The position numbers and the translations under genes were made by a program. The notes below the pieces were generated by a model. It was not told where the DNA came from and searched no databases. It saw only the letters and a program-made list of their open reading frames with translations. DNA of 43,997 bases from Bacillus sp. FJAT-49736 (GTDB taxonomy: Bacteria > Bacillota > Bacilli > Bacillales > Bacillaceae_C). Below are positions 17,732-26,048 of this stretch, piece after piece. Position 1 is the stretch's first letter, and the number at the start of each line of letters is the position of its first letter. Location of the stretch: positions 1-43,997 of the forward strand of contig NZ_JAGYPI010000008.1 of assembly GCF_018343615.1 (NCBI RefSeq), read 5' to 3'.

Positions 17732-17747
17732 TTGAAAGCGTTATCTT
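17732..17747 (-). promoter_or_regulatory. cre-like box 1 of sugar ABC operon
   Basis: TTGAAAGCGTTATCTT matches the CcpA consensus WTGNAARCGNWWWCAW at 15 of 16 positions. It lies 22 bp upstream of the GTG start, where bound CcpA would block transcription. Confidence 0.65.
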
Positions 17748-17784
17748 ACTCTTTAAACTTATCAAACTATTCCTATAAATTTAT

Positions 17785-17800
17785 ATGTAAGCGCCTTCAT
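17785..17800 (-). promoter_or_regulatory. cre-like box 2 of sugar ABC operon
   Basis: ATGTAAGCGCCTTCAT matches the CcpA consensus at 15 of 16 positions. It lies 53 bp upstream of box 1, about five helical turns away, so the two sites face the same side of the DNA. Confidence 0.6.
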
Positions 17801-17802
17801 TA

Positions 17803-17829
17803 TTTTGCGAATGTCTGTATTTTTTTGCG
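17803..17829 (-). promoter_or_regulatory. Direct repeat CGCAAAA, possible AraC-type operator
   Basis: On the minus strand CGCAAAA occurs twice with starts 20 bp apart, adjoining cre-like box 2 and about 100 bp upstream of the binding-protein gene. Two-turn direct repeats are typical of AraC-family activators. A similar pair sharing CGCAAAAAAAT and GACATTCGC lies at 28307-28333. Confidence 0.4.
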
Positions 17830-17871
17830 GGATTAAAAAAACTACCAATGCAATTTATTCCCCCAGCCCAA

Positions 17872-17899
17872 AAAGGAGATTAGATGTCTAATCTCCTTT
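17872..17899 (-). terminator. Terminator of MacB-like exporter operon
   Basis: Perfect 13-bp arms AAAGGAGATTAGA and TCTAATCTCCTTT enclose two bases (effective loop four). On the minus strand a short T run follows; it lies 26 bp past the permease stop. Confidence 0.85.
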
Positions 17900-17925
17900 G
17901 TAGAATCGTTAAAATAATTTGCCCT

Positions 17926-19098
17926 TTAAATACTCCGCAGCGCATCGATTGGATTTAGCCTTGATGCCTTCCTAGCAGGTGCGATTCCAAATATAATACC
18001 TATCGCGGCAGAGAATCCGAACGCCAACAATATGGTTGCCACTGAAAGTACAAAACTTGCTCCAATTAACATACAAACACCCAATGCTATTAATGCTCCC
18101 AGCAATAAGCCGATTGTACCCCCAAAGAGAGATAAGAAAACTGCCTCGAGGAGAAATTGTTGTTGTATCCGTTTTGGTTCTGCCCCTAAGGCTTTTCTGA
18201 GACCTATTTCTGTCGTTCTTTCTGTTACAGAAACAAGCATCATATTCATAATCCCAATTCCTCCAACAACTAGTGAAATTGATGCAATCCCTCCAAGCAT
18301 CAGCGACAGCATCGTTGTAATCTTTTTAAACGATGCAATCATATCCTGCATGTTGATAACGGTGAAGCTGTTCTCTTTATAATTGAACGCCTGGTTTAGG
18401 GCTGCTTCGATATTTTCTGTTATTTTTTCAGATTCATTGGCATTGTTCATATATACATCAACGTTTGACATATATCCTGTTCCAAGTAAACCCATTGAAG
18501 TAGTATAGGGAATGATAACTGCATCATTATTCGAGGAGTCTGAAAAACTTCCAGACTTCTGTAATGTCCCTACTACTGTATATGTCACACCAGCTATAAG
18601 AAGCTTTTTACTTATGGGATTTTCACCCCAAAATAGCTCCCTTGCAATATTAGACCCAATGAGACAAACTTGATTCTTATTTTGAATGTCAAGATTATTC
18701 AGTCCTCTACCGTTTTCGATTAAATCCTTTGTTTTGGAAAAATACACTTCATTTTTTCCTTGTACTGTAACATCCTTTTTTTCCTTCCCGTTATAAACAA
18801 CCGTTGTATTACCGGTAAGGGTAGGTGAAACTCCAGCAACTTGATCAATATTCTTAAGATTTTGTATGTCATTGTCCACTAAGCCCTTTTTCAGTGGTGT
18901 TCCCATTGCCTGAACGGTAATTTTATCTGTCCCGAACAAAGAAAATTCACTAGTCATTCCGTTCATTGCACCTTCTACGATTGTAATCAAAGCGATAATG
19001 GAAGCCACACCAATGACAATACCCAGCATCGTTAGAAAGGAACGCATTTTATTATGAATGAGGTTCATCCAAGCCATTTTTATATTTTCCTTAAACAT
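17926..19098 (-). CDS. MacB/YknZ-like ABC permease (FtsX fold)
   Basis: This is the membrane subunit of a type VII (MacB-like) ABC exporter, about 390 residues. It has one N-terminal helix (MRSFLTMLGIVIGVASIIAL), a large extracytoplasmic domain of about 200 residues, and three C-terminal helices including GGIASISLVVGGIGIMNMML, the usual MacB/YknZ layout. The conserved TERTTEIGLRKALGA loop that contacts the ATPase follows. I start at the ATG at 19098 because GGAG lies 7 nt upstream; a longer ORF from 19125 would sit deeper in the ATPase gene. With the chosen start the genes overlap by 8 nt. The substrate is unknown; YknXYZ of B. subtilis protects against the SdpC toxin, and a peptide or antibiotic is likely here. 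Confidence 0.93.
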   Translation of the reverse strand: MFKENIKMAWMNLIHNKMRSFLTMLGIVIGVASIIALITIVEGAMNGMTSEFSLFGTDKITVQAMGTPLKKGLVDNDIQNLKNIDQVAGVSPTLTGNTTVVYNGKEKKDVTVQGKNEVYFSKTKDLIENGRGLNNLDIQNKNQVCLIGSNIARELFWGENPISKKLLIAGVTYTVVGTLQKSGSFSDSSNNDAVIIPYTTSMGLLGTGYMSNVDVYMNNANESEKITENIEAALNQAFNYKENSFTVINMQDMIASFKKITTMLSLMLGGIASISLVVGGIGIMNMMLVSVTERTTEIGLRKALGAEPKRIQQQFLLEAVFLSLFGGTIGLLLGALIALGVCMLIGASFVLSVATILLAFGFSAAIGIIFGIAPARKASRLNPIDALRSI

Positions 19099-19780
19099 AG
19101 GCGTACTCCTCTCTAAGTTTGCCATCTAATATTTTTACAATCCTACTCGCATGTTTCGCAATTTCAATATCATGAGTAATCATAATAATGGTTTTTCCCT
19201 CTTGATGAATTTCATGAAAAAGCTCCATTATTTGAATACCTGTTTTTTGATCTAACGCCCCTGTTGGTTCATCGGCTAGTAGAATTGTCGGCTCGGTGAC
19301 CATCGCTCTGGCTATTGCCACCCTTTGCTGTTGACCCCCTGAAAGCTGATTAGGTCGATTGTTCATTTTATCTTCGAGGCCCACCCTAATGAGCATATCT
19401 CTAACCCTTTGTTTGCGTTCCTTTTCAGAAACACCTGCGTATACAAGGGGAAGCTCTACATTTTGCATGGCACTAAACCTGGGGAGAAGCTGGAATTGCT
19501 GAAACACAAAACCAACTTCCCTATTACGGATGTCTGCAAGCTCAGCTTCATCAAGCTCATCAACCTTTTGATTGGACAATATATAGTTTCCGCTTGTTGG
19601 TGAATCAAGGCAGCCAACGATATTCATGAGAGTTGATTTTCCTGATCCCGAGGGCCCTAAGATAGCAACAAAATCTCCCCTATTAACTGTAAGAATAATA
19701 TTATTTAAGACCACCTGCTCCTCCTCACCCATTTGGTAAGTTTTCGTAATTTGATTCATTTGGAGAATTTGTTCCCTCAT
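19091..19780 (-). CDS. MacB/LolD/YknY-type ABC ATPase
   Basis: This ATP-binding subunit has 229 residues. Walker A is GPSGSGKST (42-50), the signature is LSGGQ (145-149), Walker B is ILLADE (165-170), and the switch His is in MITHD. The Q-loop segment FVFQQFQLLPR is typical of the LolD/MacB/YknY group. The gene starts 2 nt after the adaptor gene's stop, with GGAGG inside the end of the adaptor gene, and overlaps the permease start. It powers mechanotransmission by the neighbouring FtsX-fold permease. Confidence 0.95.
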   Translation of the reverse strand: MREQILQMNQITKTYQMGEEEQVVLNNIILTVNRGDFVAILGPSGSGKSTLMNIVGCLDSPTSGNYILSNQKVDELDEAELADIRNREVGFVFQQFQLLPRFSAMQNVELPLVYAGVSEKERKQRVRDMLIRVGLEDKMNNRPNQLSGGQQQRVAIARAMVTEPTILLADEPTGALDQKTGIQIMELFHEIHQEGKTIIMITHDIEIAKHASRIVKILDGKLREEYAYV

Positions 19781-19782
19781 AT

Positions 19783-20649
19783 TTAATTACCTCCATGCAT
19801 CATCATGGGAGCGGGGTCCTCCTTAGTAGAAAACATTACTACATCGCCAGCCTCGACCCCACTTTTAATCTCTACTGTAGTCCCATCGTTAATACCCGTC
19901 TGAATATATTTTTTAGTCGTCATTCCTTTTTCCGAAGGAATTAATACATACGGTTTATTTTGACTATCAAAATGAATAGCTTTCATAGAAAGGGTCGTTA
20001 CACCTGCGGCTTGTTGTTTCAATATTTTAGCCTCGGTACTCATCCCAACTCTAATTGCTTGATCTTTATGAAGGTCTACCGTAGCGGTAAAATAGGAAAC
20101 ACCATTTTCATTTGTTGCTTCCTTCGATATCGCAGAAACTGTTCCTTGAATATCTTTTTCCAGCGCATTGATGGATACCTTTACTTTTTGTCCGACTTTT
20201 AAATATTTAAGATCGTATTCGTCGACCTTTACAGTTGTTTGCAAGGCAGAATAATCTACTATATCGACAAGCTGTGCCCCAGACATGATTTCAGCGTTTT
20301 TTTCTATATAAATCTTAGATATTTCTCCATTTAATGGCGACTTAAATTTCTCTCCCTGATTTGTTACCAATACAACATCACCTTTTTGGACTTTATCTCC
20401 CACCTTCACTTTAATTTCTTTTATTTGTATAGGAGCAGCACTTATAATAGTGTTTCTATTTTTTGCTTCTACTGCACCAGAAAAACTGTAGTACGTAGTT
20501 ATATCTCCAGTTTGTGCGTTTTCCTCTTCGAAATTGCTATATCCTTTAGGTGCAAACAACACCAATGAGGCAATGGTTAAAACCAAAAGCCCCACAATGC
20601 TCCATATAACAATCTTCTTTTTACTTTTCTTTTTTTGTTTTGTATTCAT
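19783..20649 (-). CDS. HlyD/YknX-like membrane-fusion adaptor
   Basis: This is a periplasmic-adaptor-type protein of 288 residues, anchored by one N-terminal helix (about residues 13-31) behind a very basic start. The biotinyl-lipoyl-like halves are visible around VKVGDKVQKGDVVLV and FKSPLNGEISKI, followed by a beta-barrel region (VDEYDLKYLKVGQKVKVSI). The coiled-coil hairpin between the lipoyl halves is very short, as in Gram-positive adaptors. The C-terminus is Met- and His-rich (APMMMHGG), a possible metal-binding tail. It is the first gene of the three-gene exporter operon, and GGAGG lies 7 nt before the ATG. It matches YknX in the order YknX-YknY-YknZ. Confidence 0.92.
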   Translation of the reverse strand: MNTKQKKKSKKKIVIWSIVGLLVLTIASLVLFAPKGYSNFEEENAQTGDITTYYSFSGAVEAKNRNTIISAAPIQIKEIKVKVGDKVQKGDVVLVTNQGEKFKSPLNGEISKIYIEKNAEIMSGAQLVDIVDYSALQTTVKVDEYDLKYLKVGQKVKVSINALEKDIQGTVSAISKEATNENGVSYFTATVDLHKDQAIRVGMSTEAKILKQQAAGVTTLSMKAIHFDSQNKPYVLIPSEKGMTTKKYIQTGINDGTTVEIKSGVEAGDVVMFSTKEDPAPMMMHGGN

Positions 20650-20976
20650 TTTCTAACCTCCAAAATTTAATGTATCTCCATTTAAAAAGCATATGAATCT
20701 GTCAATCTTCTGGTGGGTTTTAATATCCAAATGTCAGACTGCTATTTTCCTAATCATGATTTCTTGCAAAAATGACATAATCGGAACGTTTTATGAACCA
20801 CAGATGATCGCTCCTTTCTTGTTTAACTATGTTCCGTTTCATAATCGATTTGATGTTTTCATTGTATTAATTTTTAAATCTTTGCAAACCGCACACATTT
20901 TGGGTTATCCCGCAAGAATTTGTTGTATCACCGAATAGTTTTTCAGAAAAATTGGATGTTAACTTCGAAAAAAATA
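20650..20976. other. Upstream region of exporter operon
   Basis: About 330 bp between the methyltransferase terminator and the adaptor gene. A TTGACA on the minus strand near 20699-20704 could be a -35 element, but no good -10 is at standard spacing. An 81-codon plus-strand ORF here has no ribosome binding site and no recognisable features. CCCGCAAGAAT near 20909 resembles the CGCAA half sites seen elsewhere. Confidence 0.35.
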
Positions 20977-20999
20977 GCCTTAACATCATGTGTTAAGGC
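20977..20999 (-). terminator. Terminator after methyltransferase
   Basis: Perfect 9-bp arms GCCTTAACA and TGTTAAGGC enclose a 5-nt loop; on the minus strand TATTTTTTT follows. It lies 38 bp after the methyltransferase stop. Confidence 0.88.
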
Positions 21000-21036
21000 A
21001 GTTGGAAAAAGGACCTTTATATACAAAAGAGCTTCT

Positions 21037-21972
21037 CTATGTAAGTCGAGTAACTTTAGTAGAATACTCATTCGTAGTTACTGCAAATGATTTGTTCGAT
21101 TTCATCAGCGCTTCTTCAATAAAAGAAAGACCGGGCGCATAAATAAAACTTCCTCCATGCTTTAATGAATTTAATATCTCCATATACTTTTGCGCATACC
21201 TTTCAAAATTACCATCGGCCTTTAAATGGTGATGAGTAAAGTGGTTTGAAAAAGCCATATGGGATATAATTGTTCCCCAACGGTTTGGTTTAAAAGGACA
21301 TTCAAGCCAATTCATATCAATTAAATAATTCGATGAGTTTAGATTTCTATCCATTCCAAATGCTTGGATTCCGTTTTTTCTTAAGAAACGGACCAAACGA
21401 GTTTGTGGGCCGCACCCAATATCTAAAACAGGTTGTTTAATTGTATCTAGATTGATATTTAATACTTTCATTTGAAATTCAGGCGTATATTCGGCACACT
21501 TCACTTCGAACAATACTGGTGTTTTTCTGTACTTTTTAAATATTTCAGTGCCATTGGATTCTAATAAAAATGCTTGAAGATTTTTATAATGCACTAAGAA
21601 CAGATGATTGATATCTTTTTCAGTAATTTCTTTTTGATTTGCAAGTTTACAAATGGCTTCTAATAAATTCCCATAGATATTTTGAAGTACACGATAACTT
21701 TCACGATTAAAATCTAAATACTGATTCACTTCAAAAAATACTTTAATGGATTGATTGGAAATATACCTTACTAATCTTTTATAGGTTCCCATTACTTTTG
21801 CATCAGTAATAAACATCGAAATCTCTTTTGCTTTTTGAATTAATAATTGAATAGTTTCTCCAGAAGGATTTAAAAGCAGTTTTCCATTTTCCAATTCATA
21901 AAAGAAACTCTTATCTCGATTATGAATCAATTGTTGTTCAACCGTATTCTTAAAATCCATTAAGGTAAACAT
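21037..21972 (-). CDS. Class I SAM-dependent methyltransferase
   Basis: This is a methyltransferase of about 311 residues. An N-terminal helical region (1-175) of unknown role precedes a Rossmann-type SAM-binding domain whose motif I is VLDIGCGP, followed by the acidic loop GMDRN. The substrate is not evident. The ORF could begin at 22002, but GAGGAGG lies 7 nt before the ATG at 21972, which I use. The gene is last in a same-strand run with an ABC exporter and an MFS exporter and has its own terminator, with about 165 bp between it and the ABC gene. A role in antibiotic modification or target methylation is a guess from this context. Confidence 0.82.
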   Translation of the reverse strand: MFTLMDFKNTVEQQLIHNRDKSFFYELENGKLLLNPSGETIQLLIQKAKEISMFITDAKVMGTYKRLVRYISNQSIKVFFEVNQYLDFNRESYRVLQNIYGNLLEAICKLANQKEITEKDINHLFLVHYKNLQAFLLESNGTEIFKKYRKTPVLFEVKCAEYTPEFQMKVLNINLDTIKQPVLDIGCGPQTRLVRFLRKNGIQAFGMDRNLNSSNYLIDMNWLECPFKPNRWGTIISHMAFSNHFTHHHLKADGNFERYAQKYMEILNSLKHGGSFIYAPGLSFIEEALMKSNKSFAVTTNEYSTKVTRLT

Positions 21973-22137
21973 TATTCTTCCTCCTCTAAAGAACATCACC
22001 ACTAATCAAAAGTAATTTCCTTCCAAATTATTTTACACCTATTTTTGTAAATTTAGCCTAGCATCACGACGAATTCTGAACCAAAGTTATTTGACATTAA
22101 ATAAAATACGGAGACAATTTTGATTTATTACAAAGCT

Positions 22138-23925
22138 CTAATATCCTCTATGCATTCCAGCCACTAGTTTATATTGATCACTTCTAGGAGCATTTTGCTT
22201 CGAGTACAGCTCCTTATAATATCCATTTCTCTTTAAAAGGCTTTGATGGCTGCCGCTTTCGATGATTTCTCCATTTTTCATCACAAAAATAGTATCAGCA
22301 TTCACAATAGTTGAGAGTCTATGCGCAATCATAATGACCGTCTTATGATGATTAAAACGATTGATAGATTCTTGCACTAGCTTTTCACTTTCATTATCAA
22401 GTGCACTAGTCGCTTCATCTAAAATAATGAGCGACGGATTTTTCAAAAATACACGGGCTAAAGCAATACGCTGTTTCTGACCGCCTGAAAGCTTGATGCC
22501 TCTTTCTCCAACTTCCGTGTCGTATCCATTAGGCAAAGCAGTGATGAAGTTATGGGCAAAAGCCTTCTTTGCTGCGGCAACTATTTCGTCCTCACTGGCG
22601 TCAAGCTTTGCTAGTTTAATATTGTCCCTGATCGATGTGCTGTATAAGAAATTCTCCTGAGTTACAATCCCCATATGCTCTCGAAGACTAGAAAGGGAAT
22701 AATCTTTTATATTTTTCCCATCCATTAATACTTCCCCACTTGTTACATCATACATTCTTAACAAGAGCTGCAGGATTGTACTTTTCCCACCGCCGCTCTC
22801 CCCAACGAATGCATATGTTTTCCCTTTTTTCATCGTCAAAGATACATTTTTAATCACTTTTTCCTTTCCATCGTAAGCAAAAGATACATTCTTGAGTTCT
22901 ATAGAATCATTGAATTTTTTTAATTTTAGCGGGTGTGCTTTATCTCTAATCATGGAAGGTGTATTGAAGAAGTCGAAAATCCGTTGTAAAGCAACCTTCC
23001 CTTCCGTGATAGCAGGATACGCATTAACCAAAGCGGCTACAGGGCTCCTCATTTTATCGACATAGGCAAAAAAGGCGATTAAGCTCCCTGCCGTTAATTC
23101 TCCATTCAAAACAAATAAACTAGCGATAATTGCCACAATAAAAGGAGTCATATCACTCAATACGTTCACTAAAGAAAGCATTAACGCATTAATCTTGGCA
23201 TGCTTGTCGGTCAAACGATCAAAATAGGCTAAATGCTGATCCAATTCTTCCTTGTCGCGTTTCTCAGAGGCAAATAGCTTCGATACAAACGCACCTTGTA
23301 TTTTTTCAAAAATGAAGCCGCTCATAACGGATCGGTACTTCATCATATTTCGCGTCGATATTTTAAAGCGTTTCGATAGGAAATGTGCAAGAACGAACTG
23401 AAAACCGACGAGTCCTATAGCGAGCAATGACAATCTAATATTCATCGTCAGCATCACGATAACAACAAACATAAGAGCAATCATTTCAATCCAAATGTTC
23501 CCAAACATAGCTGTTAAATAACCTCTTACCTTTTCAATATCATCAAAAAAACGTGTACCAATTTCTCCGCTTTTATTATCTGCAAAATACTTTGCATCCA
23601 AAGAATGCACTTTTTTAAAGGCATCCTTACGGAGATTCTTAATAATATTGTTATTTGCTTTATGAATGCAGAACTGTCTTACATATTCCATCGGTGTCCG
23701 AATCAGTAAGAAAACCGTTACCATCCCGGCAGAAATATATGCAAGTTGTTTCCATTTATCCTCATTAGACAATGCTTCATTTTGAAGCAAATAATCAAAA
23801 ATGTATTTTAAAATTAAAGGAACAAACAATGGAATCAAGAAACGAAATAAGCTACCTACAAAGCCAATCGCATACAATTTGCTCACTTTTTTCACATAAG
23901 GTAAAAACTGTCTAAATTCATTCAA
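22138..23925 (-). CDS. ABC exporter, fused membrane and ATPase domains (BmrA/MsbA-like)
   Basis: This is a half-transporter of 596 residues that works as a homodimer or with a partner. The transmembrane domain of six helices (about 12-320) is followed by an ATPase domain with Walker A GESGGGKST (375-383), signature LSGGQ (479-483), Walker B LIILDE (499-504) and the His switch in IAHRLS. I place the start at a TTG at 23925: AAGGGG lies 9 nt upstream, directly after the MFS stop, whereas the longer ORF from 24012 would overlap the MFS gene by about 70 bp. The 16-bp gap to the MFS gene implies one transcript. Drug, lipid or peptide export is possible. Confidence 0.93.
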   Translation of the reverse strand: MNEFRQFLPYVKKVSKLYAIGFVGSLFRFLIPLFVPLILKYIFDYLLQNEALSNEDKWKQLAYISAGMVTVFLLIRTPMEYVRQFCIHKANNNIIKNLRKDAFKKVHSLDAKYFADNKSGEIGTRFFDDIEKVRGYLTAMFGNIWIEMIALMFVVIVMLTMNIRLSLLAIGLVGFQFVLAHFLSKRFKISTRNMMKYRSVMSGFIFEKIQGAFVSKLFASEKRDKEELDQHLAYFDRLTDKHAKINALMLSLVNVLSDMTPFIVAIIASLFVLNGELTAGSLIAFFAYVDKMRSPVAALVNAYPAITEGKVALQRIFDFFNTPSMIRDKAHPLKLKKFNDSIELKNVSFAYDGKEKVIKNVSLTMKKGKTYAFVGESGGGKSTILQLLLRMYDVTSGEVLMDGKNIKDYSLSSLREHMGIVTQENFLYSTSIRDNIKLAKLDASEDEIVAAAKKAFAHNFITALPNGYDTEVGERGIKLSGGQKQRIALARVFLKNPSLIILDEATSALDNESEKLVQESINRFNHHKTVIMIAHRLSTIVNADTIFVMKNGEIIESGSHQSLLKRNGYYKELYSKQNAPRSDQYKLVAGMHRGY

Positions 23926-23941
23926 TTTGATTATCCCCTTA

Positions 23942-25171
23942 TCATTTTTTGTAATGTGTAACCTGCTGAGATTGTCTAGAATATAAATTCCGTCCCCACG
24001 CATAGAAACCAATACTACATATAGAAATCAAAGCAAATGTTAAAAACATCGTTCTTCCACCATAAGAACTTAACAATACTCCTCCGAGCCAAGGTCCGAT
24101 AAAATTGCCAAGATCACTAAATCCCTGGGCGCCATAATACATACCGCGCATCCCATTAGGAGTAATTTCATCAAGCTGGGCATATTCGGATGGAATAATC
24201 AAAATTTCCCCAAAGGTGAAAATAACCATAGCTAGAATAAAGCCAAGGGATCCTTGGGAAAATGCAAATCCAATTTCACCTAAAGCAAATAATAGACTCC
24301 CAAGAGCAATCCTATTGAAAAGGCCGAATCTCTCAGACCACCTCGTAATCAATACTTGCGTTACAATCACGGTAATCCCGTTAATGCTCATTAAATATCC
24401 GAATAACTCCATACCATGGTAAGGCATGGCTTTGTTCAAATATTGAGAAAGCGTGACTGACATTTCTCCATGAACAGCTGTGAGCAGGATACTTCCACAT
24501 ATAAAAAGAAGCAAGACCTTATCTTTACTAAAAACTCGCCAAGCCTCTGCTAACATTACTTTCTCTTCATTTTCATCCCCTACATTACTAGAGGTGTTCT
24601 TGTATCGTAACAGTAAGCCCATTACCAGAAAATAACCGACATAAATGATGGATGTAAAAAGAAAAGCTGTTTTGTTCCCCGCAATCCCAAAGTAGGTTCC
24701 AATAATCGGCCCGATTGCATAGCCAATGTTCCCCCCCATATATCGGTTGGAGAACAACCTGAATCGCTTTTCCTTAGGTGTCAAATCTGCTAATAAAGCT
24801 TTCGAGATTGTTACGAAGAAAGAGGAAAAAAGACCACGAAGAATATTTAATAGACATAAAAGCACCGAGTTACTAGTTAAAAGAAATCCACTAAATACAG
24901 CTCCTAGAATCAACAACGAAAATAACATCAATCGATTTCTTCCCAAGAAATCGGAAAGTGTACCACCTAGAAATCCACCAATTGTAGCTGTTAAAGCACC
25001 TGCTCCCACAATCACTCCAATCATAACCGGCCCTATATGGGCTGAATTCATTAAGTAAATAGGTAAAAAAACTAAGCTAATAGAGTTTGTTAAACTACTA
25101 AAAACGGTACCTAGCATTAATAAATGAACAATTGGATGGTACTCCTTTAAGTTAGATAAAATTTGTTTCAT
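23942..25171 (-). CDS. MFS transporter (DHA1-like, 12 TM)
   Basis: This is a major-facilitator protein of about 409 residues with 11-12 hydrophobic segments. The loop 2-3 motif appears as GGTLSDFLGRNRL, and NIGYAIGPIIGTYFG in helix 5 resembles antiporter motif C. A cytoplasmic linker containing GDENEEK splits it into two six-helix halves. It belongs with drug-type exporters, but the substrate is unknown. GTG at 25180 and ATG at 25171 are both in frame; GGTGA is 5 nt from the ATG, so I prefer that. It heads the MFS-ABC-methyltransferase run. Confidence 0.88.
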   Translation of the reverse strand: MKQILSNLKEYHPIVHLLMLGTVFSSLTNSISLVFLPIYLMNSAHIGPVMIGVIVGAGALTATIGGFLGGTLSDFLGRNRLMLFSLLILGAVFSGFLLTSNSVLLCLLNILRGLFSSFFVTISKALLADLTPKEKRFRLFSNRYMGGNIGYAIGPIIGTYFGIAGNKTAFLFTSIIYVGYFLVMGLLLRYKNTSSNVGDENEEKVMLAEAWRVFSKDKVLLLFICGSILLTAVHGEMSVTLSQYLNKAMPYHGMELFGYLMSINGITVIVTQVLITRWSERFGLFNRIALGSLLFALGEIGFAFSQGSLGFILAMVIFTFGEILIIPSEYAQLDEITPNGMRGMYYGAQGFSDLGNFIGPWLGGVLLSSYGGRTMFLTFALISICSIGFYAWGRNLYSRQSQQVTHYKK

Positions 25172-25341
25172 TTTTCTCACCCATTTTTCTATTTCTTTCT
25201 ATGTCTCATTTTACGGTGACCTTAAGCAACTCCAACCGCATACTTTCGTAGTACCACCGCACGATTTCATCGTTACTCCGCAAGAACCTCCTATTGGAGA
25301 CACCAAAAAAGTCACACTTGTTTATTTATGAAGGCATGAAA

Positions 25342-25374
25342 AAAGAGCTTGAAATCAACCATCTCAAGCTCTTT
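25342..25374 (-). terminator. Terminator of ComA-like two-component operon
   Basis: Perfect 11-bp arms AAAGAGCTTGA and TCAAGCTCTTT enclose an 11-nt loop, and on the minus strand T residues follow. It separates the regulator gene from the MFS-ABC-methyltransferase run. Confidence 0.85.
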
Positions 25375-25400
25375 ACACTATTATTTAATTCTACTTTCCC

Positions 25401-26048
25401 TTAATATAGATCCTCTGCTGGAAGAATCCCCAGACTTTTTGCTTTTTTGATCGCCTCTACCCTTGAATTAACACACAGCTTTTGGAAAAGCTCCGTTAAG
25501 CTATATTCCAAAGAACGCTGACTAATTAATAATGTTTTGGATATCTCTTTATTGCTATGTCCTTTTGCCAATTCTCTAAGGAGATTTTCTTCCTTTTTAC
25601 TGATTATTGCCGATTCATTCCCCTCTTCCCTTTTCACAACAATCTCTTGGCGCCTTAGTTGCTTTAATAGCTGCATTGGGATAATGGCCTCTTTTCTGGC
25701 AGCACATCGGATAGCTTGAATTAACTGCTCTCTCGTTGAAGTCTTGGCAATAAAACCAGAGACACCCGATTCCATAAGTAAATTAAAGTGCGGTGCAATA
25801 TCAAATCCGGAATAAATCAGAATAATAGCATCCGGAACAAGCCCGATAACTTGCTTCGCCAAATCTGCCCCATTAATATTAGGCATATAGAGATCAAATA
25901 AAATCACATCAAAATGATGAAGACGAACTAAATCTGAAACACAATATACATCAGTCTCAATTGTTACATTCATATCAGACTCTGATTCTATTAACATCTT
26001 TGTTCCTTCAACTACTGAGCGATGATCATCCACTAGTAATATTTCCAT
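25401..26048 (-). CDS. ComA-like NarL/LuxR-family response regulator
   Basis: This transcription regulator has 215 residues. The receiver domain has acidic residues Asp7 and Asp8, the phospho-acceptor Asp52 (LFDLYMP), Ser80 and Lys102 (AKT). A C-terminal LuxR-type helix-turn-helix spans about 147-208. The recognition region RSLEYSLTELFQKL followed by SRVEA and AKSLGIL closely resembles the end of B. subtilis ComA, more so than DegU or LiaR. GGGG lies before the ATG. The gene overlaps the kinase gene by 23 nt, so the two are cognate and translationally coupled. No ComX or ComQ gene is nearby, so a competence role is not implied. Confidence 0.9.
   Translation of the reverse strand: MEILLVDDHRSVVEGTKMLIESESDMNVTIETDVYCVSDLVRLHHFDVILFDLYMPNINGADLAKQVIGLVPDAIILIYSGFDIAPHFNLLMESGVSGFIAKTSTREQLIQAIRCAARKEAIIPMQLLKQLRRQEIVVKREEGNESAIISKKEENLLRELAKGHSNKEISKTLLISQRSLEYSLTELFQKLCVNSRVEAIKKAKSLGILPAEDLY

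Noticed and set aside
20693-20938. 81-codon plus-strand ORF in the exporter upstream region
   Set aside because: There is no ribosome binding site and no recognisable feature; it occupies promoter DNA of a minus-strand operon.
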